DNA of 64,000 nucleotides from Eubacterium sp. (GCA_017459945.1 JAFUBZ010000021.1:100854-164853), one strand, 5' to 3'; shown: positions 31,748-40,545, counted from the first letter of the stretch. A program made the numbers and translations. The notes: a model not told the origin generated them from the sequence alone.

Positions 31748-34396
31748 TCAGATATACATTCCAAACCCGGATTCCAGCTCCGCCATAAGCATCTGGTTCT
31801 GCGTCTGCTCCGTCACATAAGTCAGTGCTTTTTTCACATAATCCTCTCCAAAGCTTTTCTGGAGATTGACCGCATATCGTCTGTCCGGATTCCGCAGTTT
31901 TTCCCGCTGGAAGCTGATCGTCTTATTCGGTCCGAGGTAATACTCCATGTCATCTAAGACGCTGTTTGCGGCCTCAAGAAGCGGCACTTCTCTTCCATCC
32001 AGCCCCATGATCATTTCTTCTTCCAACGGCATATGGCTGGCATGGATCATATTGCGGACAAAATGCTCTTGCATTTCGGTATCCGCATGGAGCACCGGCT
32101 TCCACTCAAGCCACGTCAAAAACAGTAAAAGGAACTTCAGATCCTCCAATGCGATTCCTGCTTCAAACAACGGATTCAGATCAATCATGCGAAGCTCAAT
32201 ATGACTGACACCGTGCTCCGCCAGTTCCGACATCCGGAACCGTCCGGGCGACTTTAACCGGATCGGGTAATACAGCTCCCGTTCCTCTTTCAACTGCCCT
32301 GTCTCTACATAGTGCATTACCGATGCCACATAGCTCTCTATGCTGCTGTAGTCAAACACCGGGATAAAATCGTTCCAGTAACCGTGCTCGCTGCAGCGAA
32401 GCGAACCGTATCCCGCGCGTCCTGCCTTTCCGATGTCGCGCACATCCCAGTAAGAACCGTCCTGCATCGGACTCGCCGCAGTCAGTGCCACGATCAGCCA
32501 GCTGTATGCCGCGCATTTTTCGGCAAGATCCAGATAGCGTCCGTTTACAAACCTGTCAAAATCCGGTTCTGTGTCCTGCTCAAATGCCTTTCTGAGATAG
32601 TAATCCGGATAGGAAAAATTGAAATGAATGCCAGACAAGAGCATTTTCTGCCGACCATATTTTTCGGCAAGATATGTCCTGTAACGTGTTTTCCATTTTT
32701 CTTCTCCGTAAAACTGCGCAATGGGAATCTCTTCTTCATCCTTCAGATAAGGCGGATTGGAAAACGGCCAAAGCAGTTCATAGTCCTCCCCATCGTTCCA
32801 GATCGTCTCCACCACCTCACGCCGGTAGCGCTTCATCGTCTCATACAGGTTTTCCGGCGTATTGCGCACAGGCGTGACGATCTCGACCTGCGCTTCACAA
32901 AAGTCTCTGTCGATCTTATTTCTCCCCTCAAACGGATGCGGGGTATCCGCAATGAACCCGTCCGGTCTGACGCGCAGACACTCTTCCTCCAGACCGATGC
33001 CGCTATTGTGATAAAAGTCCAGACGGATTCCTTTCGGGATCGGCGCTTTTGATTTGGCATACGCATGAACAAACGGTGCAAGCGGCTTGCCCGTCATCTC
33101 CTTTGCCGGATTGGTCAGCCCTCTTGCCCGGTGATAGAGCGGATCCAGAAAATGCGCTTCCTCGTACCCGCGCCGGTACAGTCCTTCTCTGGCCAGATCC
33201 AGAACAGAGATCAGAAAATCCGAAAGCTTCTTTTTATCCAGAAACGCAGGGATGCTCTGTCTGCCCAGAAGCTCGCGCAGCACATACGGTGTGAGTCCCT
33301 GGTGATAAAGTGCTGCATCTTCAAGCAATGCCGTCAGATCCGGCAGCATCTCCATCAGTCCTGTATGAAACGCAGCAGATGCAAAAGACTCCGCGATCGG
33401 CTGTGTGCAGACACTCCGAAGCTCCAGTGTCCCCCGGAAGGTCAGATCTACATATTTAAAAGACCGCAGATACCGGATGTCCTCCTCCACCGGCCGGAAG
33501 GTCAGCTGATGCGCGCCTTCCTCATCATGCCAGGTTCCCGTCACCTCCGCTGCCCGGAAATAGTCCTTTACCGTCATCGGCTTAAAATACAGATAATGCC
33601 CGTCCCGTTCCACACAATACATGCTCATCGAGGCAATATACTCTACAAGATCATCGATCGTGCGGATCTCATTCCGCAGGATCCCGACGTTATGCGGATT
33701 CAGTCCGTGCAGACTGTTTACCCAGAGCCAGTCCCTGTTGATCAGTATATCCGGATTCTCATCCCATACCGAATTTGCAAACAACAGCGCCTTCACCGGT
33801 TCCAGACGGTTAAACGTATTGATTGCCTCCAGCACATTTTCTTTTGTCACATCAAGCTGTACCTGAGATGCTGCCGAAAACATGCCGTACTCCGGGAAGC
33901 GGTGAAATGCCATCTGATTCCCATACTCCCGGTAGCTGTTCAGAAAGTGATAAAGCATCTGGTAGCGTCCCGTCGCGATCGGCTGGTAATGATTAAAGTG
34001 ATATCCGGGATTGATCCCGAGACCGGTCACGATATGATTCCCCTTTTGCAGACAGGACTGCACGGTATCAATATAGGAATAAAACCTCTCAGACACCGCA
34101 TGTATATCCGCTTCTCTGCAAAACGAGAATTCCAGCGTATTATAACTGCAGTCAAACGACAGTGTATCGCCGGTTTCCGGATGTTTGGCCTGATAAATGT
34201 ATCCGTCATCATCCAGACTGATCTCAGAAAACCCTCGCGTCTTAACAAAGTGCTCTGTCATCTCATGCACCAGGGAGAAATCAACCGGTGCCCGGTTTAA
34301 GTTGACGATCGGCAGCTCGATCTCCACGCCGACATATCGCTCCTGCTGTTGTTTTAATGGTTGAATAAATCGTTTTAATATGATATCTTTATACAT
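31748..34396 (-). CDS. Tandem glutamate-cysteine ligase-like fusion protein
   Basis: The protein is 882 aa. Residues 1-430 resemble the GCS2/EgtA-type glutamate-cysteine ligase (GVEIELPIVN, DCSYNTLEFSF, GLGINPGYHFNHYQP, QVQLDVTKEN). Residues 440-882 resemble the GshA/GshF N-terminal ligase (GLEEECLRVRPDGFIADTPHP, FCEAQVEIVTP, LLWPFSNPP, SGIHFNFSYP). Both classes join Glu to Cys through the gamma carboxyl. No ATP-grasp glutathione synthetase domain follows, so glutathione itself is not implied. The gene diverges from the amidotransferase operon. GGAG lies 9 bases before the ATG, in the loop of an upstream palindrome. Two active ligases, or one catalytic and one binding half, are both possible. 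Confidence 0.75.
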   Translation of the reverse strand: MYKDIILKRFIQPLKQQQERYVGVEIELPIVNLNRAPVDFSLVHEMTEHFVKTRGFSEISLDDDGYIYQAKHPETGDTLSFDCSYNTLEFSFCREADIHAVSERFYSYIDTVQSCLQKGNHIVTGLGINPGYHFNHYQPIATGRYQMLYHFLNSYREYGNQMAFHRFPEYGMFSAASQVQLDVTKENVLEAINTFNRLEPVKALLFANSVWDENPDILINRDWLWVNSLHGLNPHNVGILRNEIRTIDDLVEYIASMSMYCVERDGHYLYFKPMTVKDYFRAAEVTGTWHDEEGAHQLTFRPVEEDIRYLRSFKYVDLTFRGTLELRSVCTQPIAESFASAAFHTGLMEMLPDLTALLEDAALYHQGLTPYVLRELLGRQSIPAFLDKKKLSDFLISVLDLAREGLYRRGYEEAHFLDPLYHRARGLTNPAKEMTGKPLAPFVHAYAKSKAPIPKGIRLDFYHNSGIGLEEECLRVRPDGFIADTPHPFEGRNKIDRDFCEAQVEIVTPVRNTPENLYETMKRYRREVVETIWNDGEDYELLWPFSNPPYLKDEEEIPIAQFYGEEKWKTRYRTYLAEKYGRQKMLLSGIHFNFSYPDYYLRKAFEQDTEPDFDRFVNGRYLDLAEKCAAYSWLIVALTAASPMQDGSYWDVRDIGKAGRAGYGSLRCSEHGYWNDFIPVFDYSSIESYVASVMHYVETGQLKEERELYYPIRLKSPGRFRMSELAEHGVSHIELRMIDLNPLFEAGIALEDLKFLLLFLTWLEWKPVLHADTEMQEHFVRNMIHASHMPLEEEMIMGLDGREVPLLEAANSVLDDMEYYLGPNKTISFQREKLRNPDRRYAVNLQKSFGEDYVKKALTYVTEQTQNQMLMAELESGFGMYI

Positions 34397-34434
34397 AACC
34401 TACTATCTCCGTATACATTGTAGGTTATATTATA
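34395..34434 (-). promoter_or_regulatory. Promoter -10 box and palindromic operator of the ligase gene
   Basis: ATAACCTAC (34395-34403) and GTAGGTTAT (34420-34428) form a perfect 9-bp inverted repeat with a 16-base spacer, directly downstream of a minus-strand TATAAT (34429-34434) and reaching into the start codon. As DNA it suits a repressor. As RNA it is a hairpin that holds the GGAG ribosome binding site in its loop. Confidence 0.55.
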
Positions 34435-34480
34435 ACACGGGCTTTGGAAAACGCAAGAGAAACGATTTCTATCGTTATAA

Positions 34481-34514
34481 CCTATTGACATCATAGGCGT
34501 TCTGTCGATACAAT
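34481..34514 (+). promoter_or_regulatory. Promoter of the amidotransferase operon with CCTAT-N7-ATAGG operator
   Basis: A consensus TTGACA (34485-34490) and TACAAT (34509-34514) are spaced by 18 bases. CCTAT-N7-ATAGG (34481-34497) overlaps the -35 box, the same half-sites as upstream of aprA. A short AACGAT-TTCT-ATCGTT hairpin (34461-34476) lies between the two divergent promoters. Confidence 0.65.
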
Positions 34515-34546
34515 TAATCACAGATCAAAGCAGACGGAGAATCCCA

Positions 34547-35323
34547 ATGTGTGAATTATTTGGAATCAGTACGAAAACAGCATATCCCGCAAATGAGCTC
34601 CTGCGTTCTTTTATCACGCACAGTGACGAACACCACAGCGGCTGGGGCATTGCCCTGTTTCACAACGGCCATGCTTCGATTGAAAAAGAACCTGTCAAAG
34701 CCAAGGACAGCCGATATTTAAAGGAACGCTTACGCTGTCTGGATCAGACCGGCGACATGCTTGCGCATATCCGTCTGGCGACGGTCGGTTATTCCGTATA
34801 CGAAAACTGTCACCCGTTCACCGGATATGATGTATCCGGCAGACAATGGACACTGATCCACAACGGTACCCTCTTTGGTGCGTCTGATCTGAGCCGGTAC
34901 TCTTCCGTACAGATCGGAACGACGGACAGCGAGCAGCTCCTGCTGCATATCCTGGATCTGATCAACCGGGCGATCCTGGCAGAGGAACAATCCCTCTCCT
35001 TTGATGAACGCTTCTACTTACTTGATCAGATCACCTGTCAGATTTCTGACGGAAGCAAGCTAAACTTCCTGCTGCACGACGGAGAATATCTTTATGTGCA
35101 CCGCAACTTTAAAGACTCCCTCTATTACATGGAGGATCAGGATGCTGTGATCTTTTCCACACAGCCGCTGCTCATAAAAGAACGCTGGAAGCCTGTCCCG
35201 CAAAACCGGCTGCTGGCCTACCGGGACGGCACCCGCGTTGCTGTCGGCACCGATCACGGACACACCTTTACGTTTACCGAGGAGCAGCTGCAGTATCTGT
35301 ACACTGCCTTTGCGACGTTGTGA
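34547..35323 (+). CDS. Class II glutamine amidotransferase-like protein (YafJ/EgtC-like)
   Basis: The 258-aa protein is of the N-terminal nucleophile class: Cys2 after the initiator Met in MCELFGIS, then SDEHHSGWGIALF, LAHIRLATVGYS, HPFTG and LIHNGTL, all standing in class II order. Stand-alone members hydrolyse gamma-glutamyl amides; EgtC, for example, removes Glu from a gamma-glutamyl-Cys adduct in ergothioneine synthesis. No synthase domain is fused. It starts the plus-strand operon opposite the double glutamate-cysteine ligase, so a gamma-glutamyl substrate is a fair guess, not shown by sequence. Confidence 0.85.
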   Translation: MCELFGISTKTAYPANELLRSFITHSDEHHSGWGIALFHNGHASIEKEPVKAKDSRYLKERLRCLDQTGDMLAHIRLATVGYSVYENCHPFTGYDVSGRQWTLIHNGTLFGASDLSRYSSVQIGTTDSEQLLLHILDLINRAILAEEQSLSFDERFYLLDQITCQISDGSKLNFLLHDGEYLYVHRNFKDSLYYMEDQDAVIFSTQPLLIKERWKPVPQNRLLAYRDGTRVAVGTDHGHTFTFTEEQLQYLYTAFATL

Positions 35324-35341
35324 TATACGGAGGACTACCCT

Positions 35342-35944
35342 ATGAAATCCCCTCTCAGATACCAGGCAACCCGTTATGACTGCGGACCGACAACCATGCT
35401 GAATGCCATCATCTACCTGTTCGACCGGGAAGAGATTCCGCCGGATCTGGTCCGTCACATCGGCATCTGCACACTCGACAGCTATAACAAGGAAGGCCAC
35501 TGCGGTATGAGTGGCACGAGCGGCGCCGCAATCCGTTATTTCGGTTCCTGGTTAAATGAACTGCGCTTTGCCGGGCTCCTGCCCGCGCGCAGTGAATATC
35601 TGGAAAAAGAAAACGTCACCCTGAAAGAAGACGGAAAGATCCTTTCCGCGCTGCATCAGGGCGACGCTGTTGTTCTGCATGTCTTTCATGGCGAAGGACA
35701 TTATATTCTGTTGACGGGGATCTGCGAAAAGGGCATCTGCGCCTTTGACCCCTACTATAAAGGAAACGAGGTGGATCGTCCCGGCATCGAACCCGTCATC
35801 CACCACCCGCATTCCCATAACGTCATTCTCCCGGTATCCTTACTGGAGAATACCGGGAGAGATTATTATTCCATGGGTGAACTCTGGACAAGGGAAGCTC
35901 TGATCATCGGCAGAGAACCCTTTGAGAACATGTATATTATTTAG
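35342..35944 (+). CDS. C39-like papain-fold cysteine peptidase
   Basis: The 200-aa cytoplasmic protein has no signal peptide. The catalytic Cys sits in YDCGPTTMLNA (Cys14), the His in GEGHYILLTG (near 120) and the Asp in FDPYY, the full triad order of C39-like peptidases. Without transporter domains it is not a bacteriocin exporter. It follows the amidotransferase by 18 bases with GGAGG before its ATG, so it likely acts in the same pathway, perhaps as a peptidase or transpeptidase on a small gamma-glutamyl peptide (inference). It ends 2 bases from the convergent Sir2 gene. Confidence 0.75.
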   Translation: MKSPLRYQATRYDCGPTTMLNAIIYLFDREEIPPDLVRHIGICTLDSYNKEGHCGMSGTSGAAIRYFGSWLNELRFAGLLPARSEYLEKENVTLKEDGKILSALHQGDAVVLHVFHGEGHYILLTGICEKGICAFDPYYKGNEVDRPGIEPVIHHPHSHNVILPVSLLENTGRDYYSMGELWTREALIIGREPFENMYII

Positions 35945-35946
35945 TC

Positions 35947-36669
35947 TTATACTTCCAGCTGTGAGAATACCTTTCCGATCGAATCGTAGATCACAAGATC
36001 CGCGCGGGAGTCCATACCGGTCTGTGACTTGTTCACGAGAACCAGCTTATTGCCACGATAATAATCGACCAGGCCGGCCGCCGGGTATACCACAAGGCTG
36101 GTACCGCCGATGATCAGCACATCCGCGTTCTTGATCGCATTGACTGCTGCATCCATCGTATCCATATCCAGTCCTTCTTCATACAGCACCACATCCGGCT
36201 TGATCATTCCGCCGCAGGCGTCACAGGTCGGGATGCCGGGTGCTTTTTTAATGTAATCCACATCAAAAAATTTATGACATTTCATACAGTAATTGCGAAG
36301 GACACTTCCGTGCAGCTCCAGCACATTTTTACTGCCGGCATCCTGATGCAGGCCGTCAATGTTCTGTGTAACAACAGCCTTTAACTTTCCTGCCGCTTCG
36401 AGCTCTGCCAGCTTTAAGTGTGCCGCATTCGGTTTCGCGCCGTCGATGAGCATCTTATCGTGATAAAAACGGTAGAACTCATCCGGCTTTCTCATAAAAA
36501 ACGTATGGCTTAAAATCTGCTCCGGCGGATAGTCATAGGTCTGATTGTAAAGGCCGTCCACACTGCGAAAGTCCGGGATCCCGCTTTCCGTGGATACGCC
36601 GGCGCCGCCGAAAAATACGATGTTATCAGATTCCTTTACCCATTGTTTTAATGTTTCAATCTTTTCCAT
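35947..36669 (-). CDS. NAD-dependent protein deacylase, Sir2 family
   Basis: Sirtuins remove acyl groups from lysines using NAD. The 240-aa protein has GAGVSTESGIPDFR, TQNIDGLHQDAG, the ELHGS catalytic His, a zinc site formed by CMKC and CDAC, and IIGGTSLVVYPAAGL. AGGAGG precedes two adjacent ATGs, and I chose the second (36669). A class III sirtuin would carry Tyr and Arg acyl-specificity residues; here the segment reads EFYRFY, so succinyl or similar preference is not excluded. It is co-directional with the LTA synthase-like gene. Confidence 0.92.
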   Translation of the reverse strand: MEKIETLKQWVKESDNIVFFGGAGVSTESGIPDFRSVDGLYNQTYDYPPEQILSHTFFMRKPDEFYRFYHDKMLIDGAKPNAAHLKLAELEAAGKLKAVVTQNIDGLHQDAGSKNVLELHGSVLRNYCMKCHKFFDVDYIKKAPGIPTCDACGGMIKPDVVLYEEGLDMDTMDAAVNAIKNADVLIIGGTSLVVYPAAGLVDYYRGNKLVLVNKSQTGMDSRADLVIYDSIGKVFSQLEV

Positions 36670-36701
36670 CATGACCTCCTTTCCCGGACGGATCATTTCC
36701 G

Positions 36702-38936
36702 TCACTGCGCGATTTTAAATAATGCCTCATTTCTGTTATCTACATCAATGACTGCGTTATACTCCAGACACTGATACTCATTGATCAGATCTGCGTATTC
36801 TGATTCCTTATTGTAATGATAAATGTTTCCTTCTGCATCCATATAGCCAACCGTGTCGATGACCGGGAGCTTTTCATGCAGACATGCCAGATACTTCTGG
36901 TAGGGTGTCAGTTCTACACCTGCCAGCTGACAAAGGAGCGTTGACAGATAATTACAGCTCATCCGGTCGATCGTTGCCTCCGGGATATCAGAGTTTGCCC
37001 AGATGATAAACGGTGTCGAATAGCGGTCCTGTGTCTGAATATCTGAAAGCTCATCCAGATCACTGACATCATAAAGCTCCTCATAGAACTCATCTTCAAT
37101 TGACGGCTGGTGATCACCGAACATACAGATGATCGTCGGCTCATCCACATTTTCAAAGTACTCTACCAGACTCTGGAATGCCTCATCGGAATCCTTGACC
37201 AAAGAAAGATATCTCTTTGCTTTCGGATAATCCTTACTCAGATTTGTCGCCCAGACATCCTCCGTAAAATTCGGATAGGACATCGCATACCCGCCGTGGT
37301 TCTGCATTGTGACATTCAGGATGAAAAACGGCTTTCCGGCTTCTCTCTCTTCAAACATATCCTCGATCATCTTGTAATCATATGCATCACTGACAAACCT
37401 GCGAAGCAGCATATCCCTGTCCGGATACCGTTCTTTCAGATTCCGTTCAAACTGAATGGCATCATTGGTATCCAGATACTCATCAATGATCTCCTGGTCA
37501 ATGAAGTCTTCTATACTGATAAAATCAGAAAATCCCATATAGTTGTAAACAGCGATCCGATTCCATCCGGCTGCGTAATAGGGATGGAATGTGATATTGG
37601 AATATCCCTGCTCTGTAAGCATTGATAACAATGACGGGATCGGTGCTTTAATATAGGACTGGTATACATTGGAACCCGCTGGCAGGAATGTAATCGAATT
37701 GCCGGTCATAAACTCAAACTCGGAGTTACTGGTACCCGCGCCGAATACCGGAACTTCCAGCGTTCCCTTAACGGTATTCTCTGTCAGGCTGTCCATGAAC
37801 TTCATGTTTTCCTGATTCAGTTCCAGATCTCCAAGTGTCCGCAGATCCGCCAGTGATTCGTTCATGATCGCGATCACATGCGGATGCACACCGTCTGATG
37901 CCTGATAGGTGTTTTCTCCGGTCAGCATATCGATCGATGTCGCGCCGTCCCTGGTCACACCATATTCTGCCAGCAGAGCATCCAGAACTTCATCCGTCTG
38001 GTCCGCATGATAGCCATCCGGTTTGCTCGGATGAATGTATTTTAGATTCAAACAGAAGTTAAACCAGGTCCCTGTATTATGATATCCTCTGCTCTGGTTC
38101 CAGAAGTCCGGCTTATAACCACGGTTTGCCAGGAAATCTGTAAAAAACAATGTGATCACACAGATCAGAAGCCATCCGATGATCAGAACTCTGGTCAGAA
38201 TCTTGAACTTTAGCTTTCGGATCGGAATACACGGGATAAACCGCTTGTTAAACAGGTAGATCAAAAGCATACAGATCGCCGCCATGATCAGCTGCCAGCT
38301 TAAGTTATAGCTATAACCGTCTGCCACTTCCATTCCGGTCCGAAATGTCGGAATATCCATCGGAACGACCGGCGTACCGCGAAATGAATCAATAAAATAA
38401 TTGATCATCCCGGCAACAAAGATACTGATGTTCACGATCAGAACTGTCATGTGGTAGCGTCTGCAGATGAGATACACCAGCAGATAGAAAAACAGATAGG
38501 TCACATAATTCAGCAGGAATGTCGGAATACTGAAGTTATAAACAAAGTTTCCGTTGTAGCATTCCATCATCTGCATCGTAAAGATCGGCATGATGAAAAA
38601 GCATACCGTTGCCGCGAACGGTCTGATCTTCGTACCGTAAACCGGAACTGACGCGATCAGAAGGCCCGCTAAGGGCGCTGCCAATAATGCAAATATGAAT
38701 ACGATATTACCGTAGTAAAACGTATAATCATCCAGGAATAATCCCTTATTCACCAAAAGGAAAATGAGCATAACGATCGTTGCTGCAAGACCGATCCATC
38801 TTGCGACCGGCTTTCCGAAACGCCACTGCATCAAGCCTTTGATGTGTTCATCCGGCGCCCATGCAAGCAGATAGCCATGCTTTGCATATCTGGCTTCTTC
38901 CCTTTGTTTTTTGTTTTCTTTGCTAAAATACCCCAT
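36702..38936 (-). CDS. LTA synthase-family sulfatase-like membrane protein
   Basis: The roughly 744-aa protein has about six helices in the first 260 residues and an extracellular sulfatase-type domain. The nucleophile region is FGAGTSNSEFEFMTGNS, where the Thr of the family would sit near GTSNSE. Other motifs are FHPYYAAGWNR, TMQNHGGY and CMFGDHQP. It likely transfers phosphoglycerol from phosphatidylglycerol to lipoteichoic acid or another glycopolymer. I prefer the ATG at 38936; the frame also holds a TTG at 38951. It is upstream of Sir2 and downstream of the LCP-like gene, fitting an envelope cluster. Confidence 0.85.
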   Translation of the reverse strand: MGYFSKENKKQREEARYAKHGYLLAWAPDEHIKGLMQWRFGKPVARWIGLAATIVMLIFLLVNKGLFLDDYTFYYGNIVFIFALLAAPLAGLLIASVPVYGTKIRPFAATVCFFIMPIFTMQMMECYNGNFVYNFSIPTFLLNYVTYLFFYLLVYLICRRYHMTVLIVNISIFVAGMINYFIDSFRGTPVVPMDIPTFRTGMEVADGYSYNLSWQLIMAAICMLLIYLFNKRFIPCIPIRKLKFKILTRVLIIGWLLICVITLFFTDFLANRGYKPDFWNQSRGYHNTGTWFNFCLNLKYIHPSKPDGYHADQTDEVLDALLAEYGVTRDGATSIDMLTGENTYQASDGVHPHVIAIMNESLADLRTLGDLELNQENMKFMDSLTENTVKGTLEVPVFGAGTSNSEFEFMTGNSITFLPAGSNVYQSYIKAPIPSLLSMLTEQGYSNITFHPYYAAGWNRIAVYNYMGFSDFISIEDFIDQEIIDEYLDTNDAIQFERNLKERYPDRDMLLRRFVSDAYDYKMIEDMFEEREAGKPFFILNVTMQNHGGYAMSYPNFTEDVWATNLSKDYPKAKRYLSLVKDSDEAFQSLVEYFENVDEPTIICMFGDHQPSIEDEFYEELYDVSDLDELSDIQTQDRYSTPFIIWANSDIPEATIDRMSCNYLSTLLCQLAGVELTPYQKYLACLHEKLPVIDTVGYMDAEGNIYHYNKESEYADLINEYQCLEYNAVIDVDNRNEALFKIAQ

Positions 38937-38961
38937 AAAAGATAAGTCCAATCCTTACTGT

Positions 38962-40131
38962 CTATTTCTGATAAAACAGCGTCAGCATCTGTTCAAACAA
39001 AGCATCCTGATCCGCGCGGATCTCCTGCGATGCTTCTTCTCCTGATATCACCGGTATCGTAATTGCCTCATCATCCATATCTTCCTGTAACATCGTCACA
39101 AACATATAGATAAATTCCGGAATCTCCATATCGGAATAGGTGTCCTGACGAAGCTTCTCTAACATGTCTTTCCCGTTTGATGGAGAAAGCATACCTGTCT
39201 TTAACTTTGTCATAAAGCCCTGCAGATACTGAATCTGACGCTTTTGTAACCCTGTTTCCGCATCATATTCCGACTCTGCTGCAGCGCTTCTCTCGTTCAC
39301 ATAAACGGCTGCCTGCGCACCCGTAAGCACGATCTGGTCTCCTTCGATCATAGCTGCATCATATTCTGTCAGATCTTCGAATACACGCAGTGTGATCCCG
39401 CCGACCATATCATTCATATCGCTGATCTTCGTCATGTCGATCACAAGGTATCCTGAGATCGGCAGACCATAGAACAGGTTTGATACACTGGTCGCAACAT
39501 TCTGATAGCGTCTTAACTCTGTTGTGCCGCCGCTTGCATAAGAAGCACCGATCTGCTGGTCATTCATATGTAAAAATTCATTGTTGTCATCATATACCGG
39601 GCAGTCTGACATCATATGACCCGGAACAGCGATCAGATTTGTCTGCTTCGTTTCCGTATCGTAAGACCAGATAAAAATACCGGTCGCCGCAAGACGCTCT
39701 GTGCCGTCCGCAGATACCTCTTCTCCCACACCAAACACAAGCATGTTGATCAGATTACTGTTATAATGCCAGGTCTCTCCGTTATAGCTTAAAGCACCAC
39801 CCGATGCACCTGCTCCTTCCGGTGCTCTCTGCTCAACTGCGGAAATGTTAGAATTCAGAAGATTGTTTTTTCCTGTCATATAAAGGCCAATACCTGAAGC
39901 AACTAAAGCCGCAATGATAATAATGATCACAAGAAGAACGATCCTTCCGGGACGCCTTCTTTTTTTCGGTTTTTTCCCGGTCCGTTTTCTGCGGAGCGCT
40001 TCCCTGTGCTCGATCGCTCTGGTTTCATCCGGCGTCAGCCACTCTCTGCTATACGGATCATCATTCGCCATTTCCTCTTCAATGATACGCTTTCTGATTT
40101 CTTCACGCCTGTTCAGCTTTCGCCCTTTCAC
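38962..40131 (-). CDS. LCP-like (LytR-CpsA-Psr) protein with altered catalytic motif
   Basis: The 389-aa protein has about 65 basic cytoplasmic residues, one helix (67-88) and an extracellular LCP-like domain: INMLVFGVG, then TNLIAVPGHMM, GGTTELRRYQN, and MVGGITLRV. Canonical LCP enzymes, which attach teichoic acids or glycans to peptidoglycan, have SIPRDT where this has AVPGHM, so the phosphate-binding Arg is absent. It may be a non-catalytic or divergent member. The start is probably GTG at 40131 just after the previous stop. It forms a unit with the small charged protein at 40138-40527. Confidence 0.7.
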   Translation of the reverse strand: MKGRKLNRREEIRKRIIEEEMANDDPYSREWLTPDETRAIEHREALRRKRTGKKPKKRRRPGRIVLLVIIIIIAALVASGIGLYMTGKNNLLNSNISAVEQRAPEGAGASGGALSYNGETWHYNSNLINMLVFGVGEEVSADGTERLAATGIFIWSYDTETKQTNLIAVPGHMMSDCPVYDDNNEFLHMNDQQIGASYASGGTTELRRYQNVATSVSNLFYGLPISGYLVIDMTKISDMNDMVGGITLRVFEDLTEYDAAMIEGDQIVLTGAQAAVYVNERSAAAESEYDAETGLQKRQIQYLQGFMTKLKTGMLSPSNGKDMLEKLRQDTYSDMEIPEFIYMFVTMLQEDMDDEAITIPVISGEEASQEIRADQDALFEQMLTLFYQK

Positions 40132-40137
40132 TTCTTC

Positions 40138-40527
40138 TTAAAAAAAGTTCATATCATCTACTGCCTCTGCAGCAGCTTCCTGGGATGCCTTTCTGGATTT
40201 CTCTTTTTCCCGTTTCTTCTGAAGACGTTTTTCTTCCTGTTTTTCACGGTGTTCGATCACCCGCTGACGCGGACGGGGCGCATTGTCATCATAAGGAAGA
40301 GAAACCTCCTCTCCCCTTCTTTTCTGTCTGCGTTCCCGGGCACGTGGTTTGTATACATCATCCCAGGGGTTGATCTCGACAAAATCATCCTCTTCCGGGA
40401 CAGACTCCGGCACAGCATCCGGCTCACTGATCAGCGCATTCCTGGTCTCCACTTCGGCACGAAGACTCTTCTCCTGCTGGGCAAGTGCCTGATCGATATC
40501 ATCAATCAATTTTTCTGTATCTGACAT
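40138..40527 (-). CDS. Small charged protein next to the LCP-like gene, function unknown
   Basis: The 129-aa protein has no hydrophobic segment. It is acidic in the middle (VPEEDDFVEINPWDD), then strongly basic with a predicted coiled coil near the end (HREKQEEKRLQKKREKEK). The stop lies 6 bases from the LCP-like start, so both are likely co-transcribed. It may regulate or scaffold that enzyme on the cytoplasmic side, whose N terminus is likewise basic; this is a guess. AGGAG lies 10 bases before the ATG. Confidence 0.6.
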   Translation of the reverse strand: MSDTEKLIDDIDQALAQQEKSLRAEVETRNALISEPDAVPESVPEEDDFVEINPWDDVYKPRARERRQKRRGEEVSLPYDDNAPRPRQRVIEHREKQEEKRLQKKREKEKSRKASQEAAAEAVDDMNFF

Positions 40528-40545
40528 AATTCTTATTTCTCCTGT

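Noticed and set aside
33065..34300. 411-codon plus-strand open frame opposite the ligase fusion
   Set aside because: It is antisense to a clearly conserved gene, its product is rich in Arg, His, Cys and Ile with no family motif, and no ribosome binding site is present. It is a codon-bias shadow.
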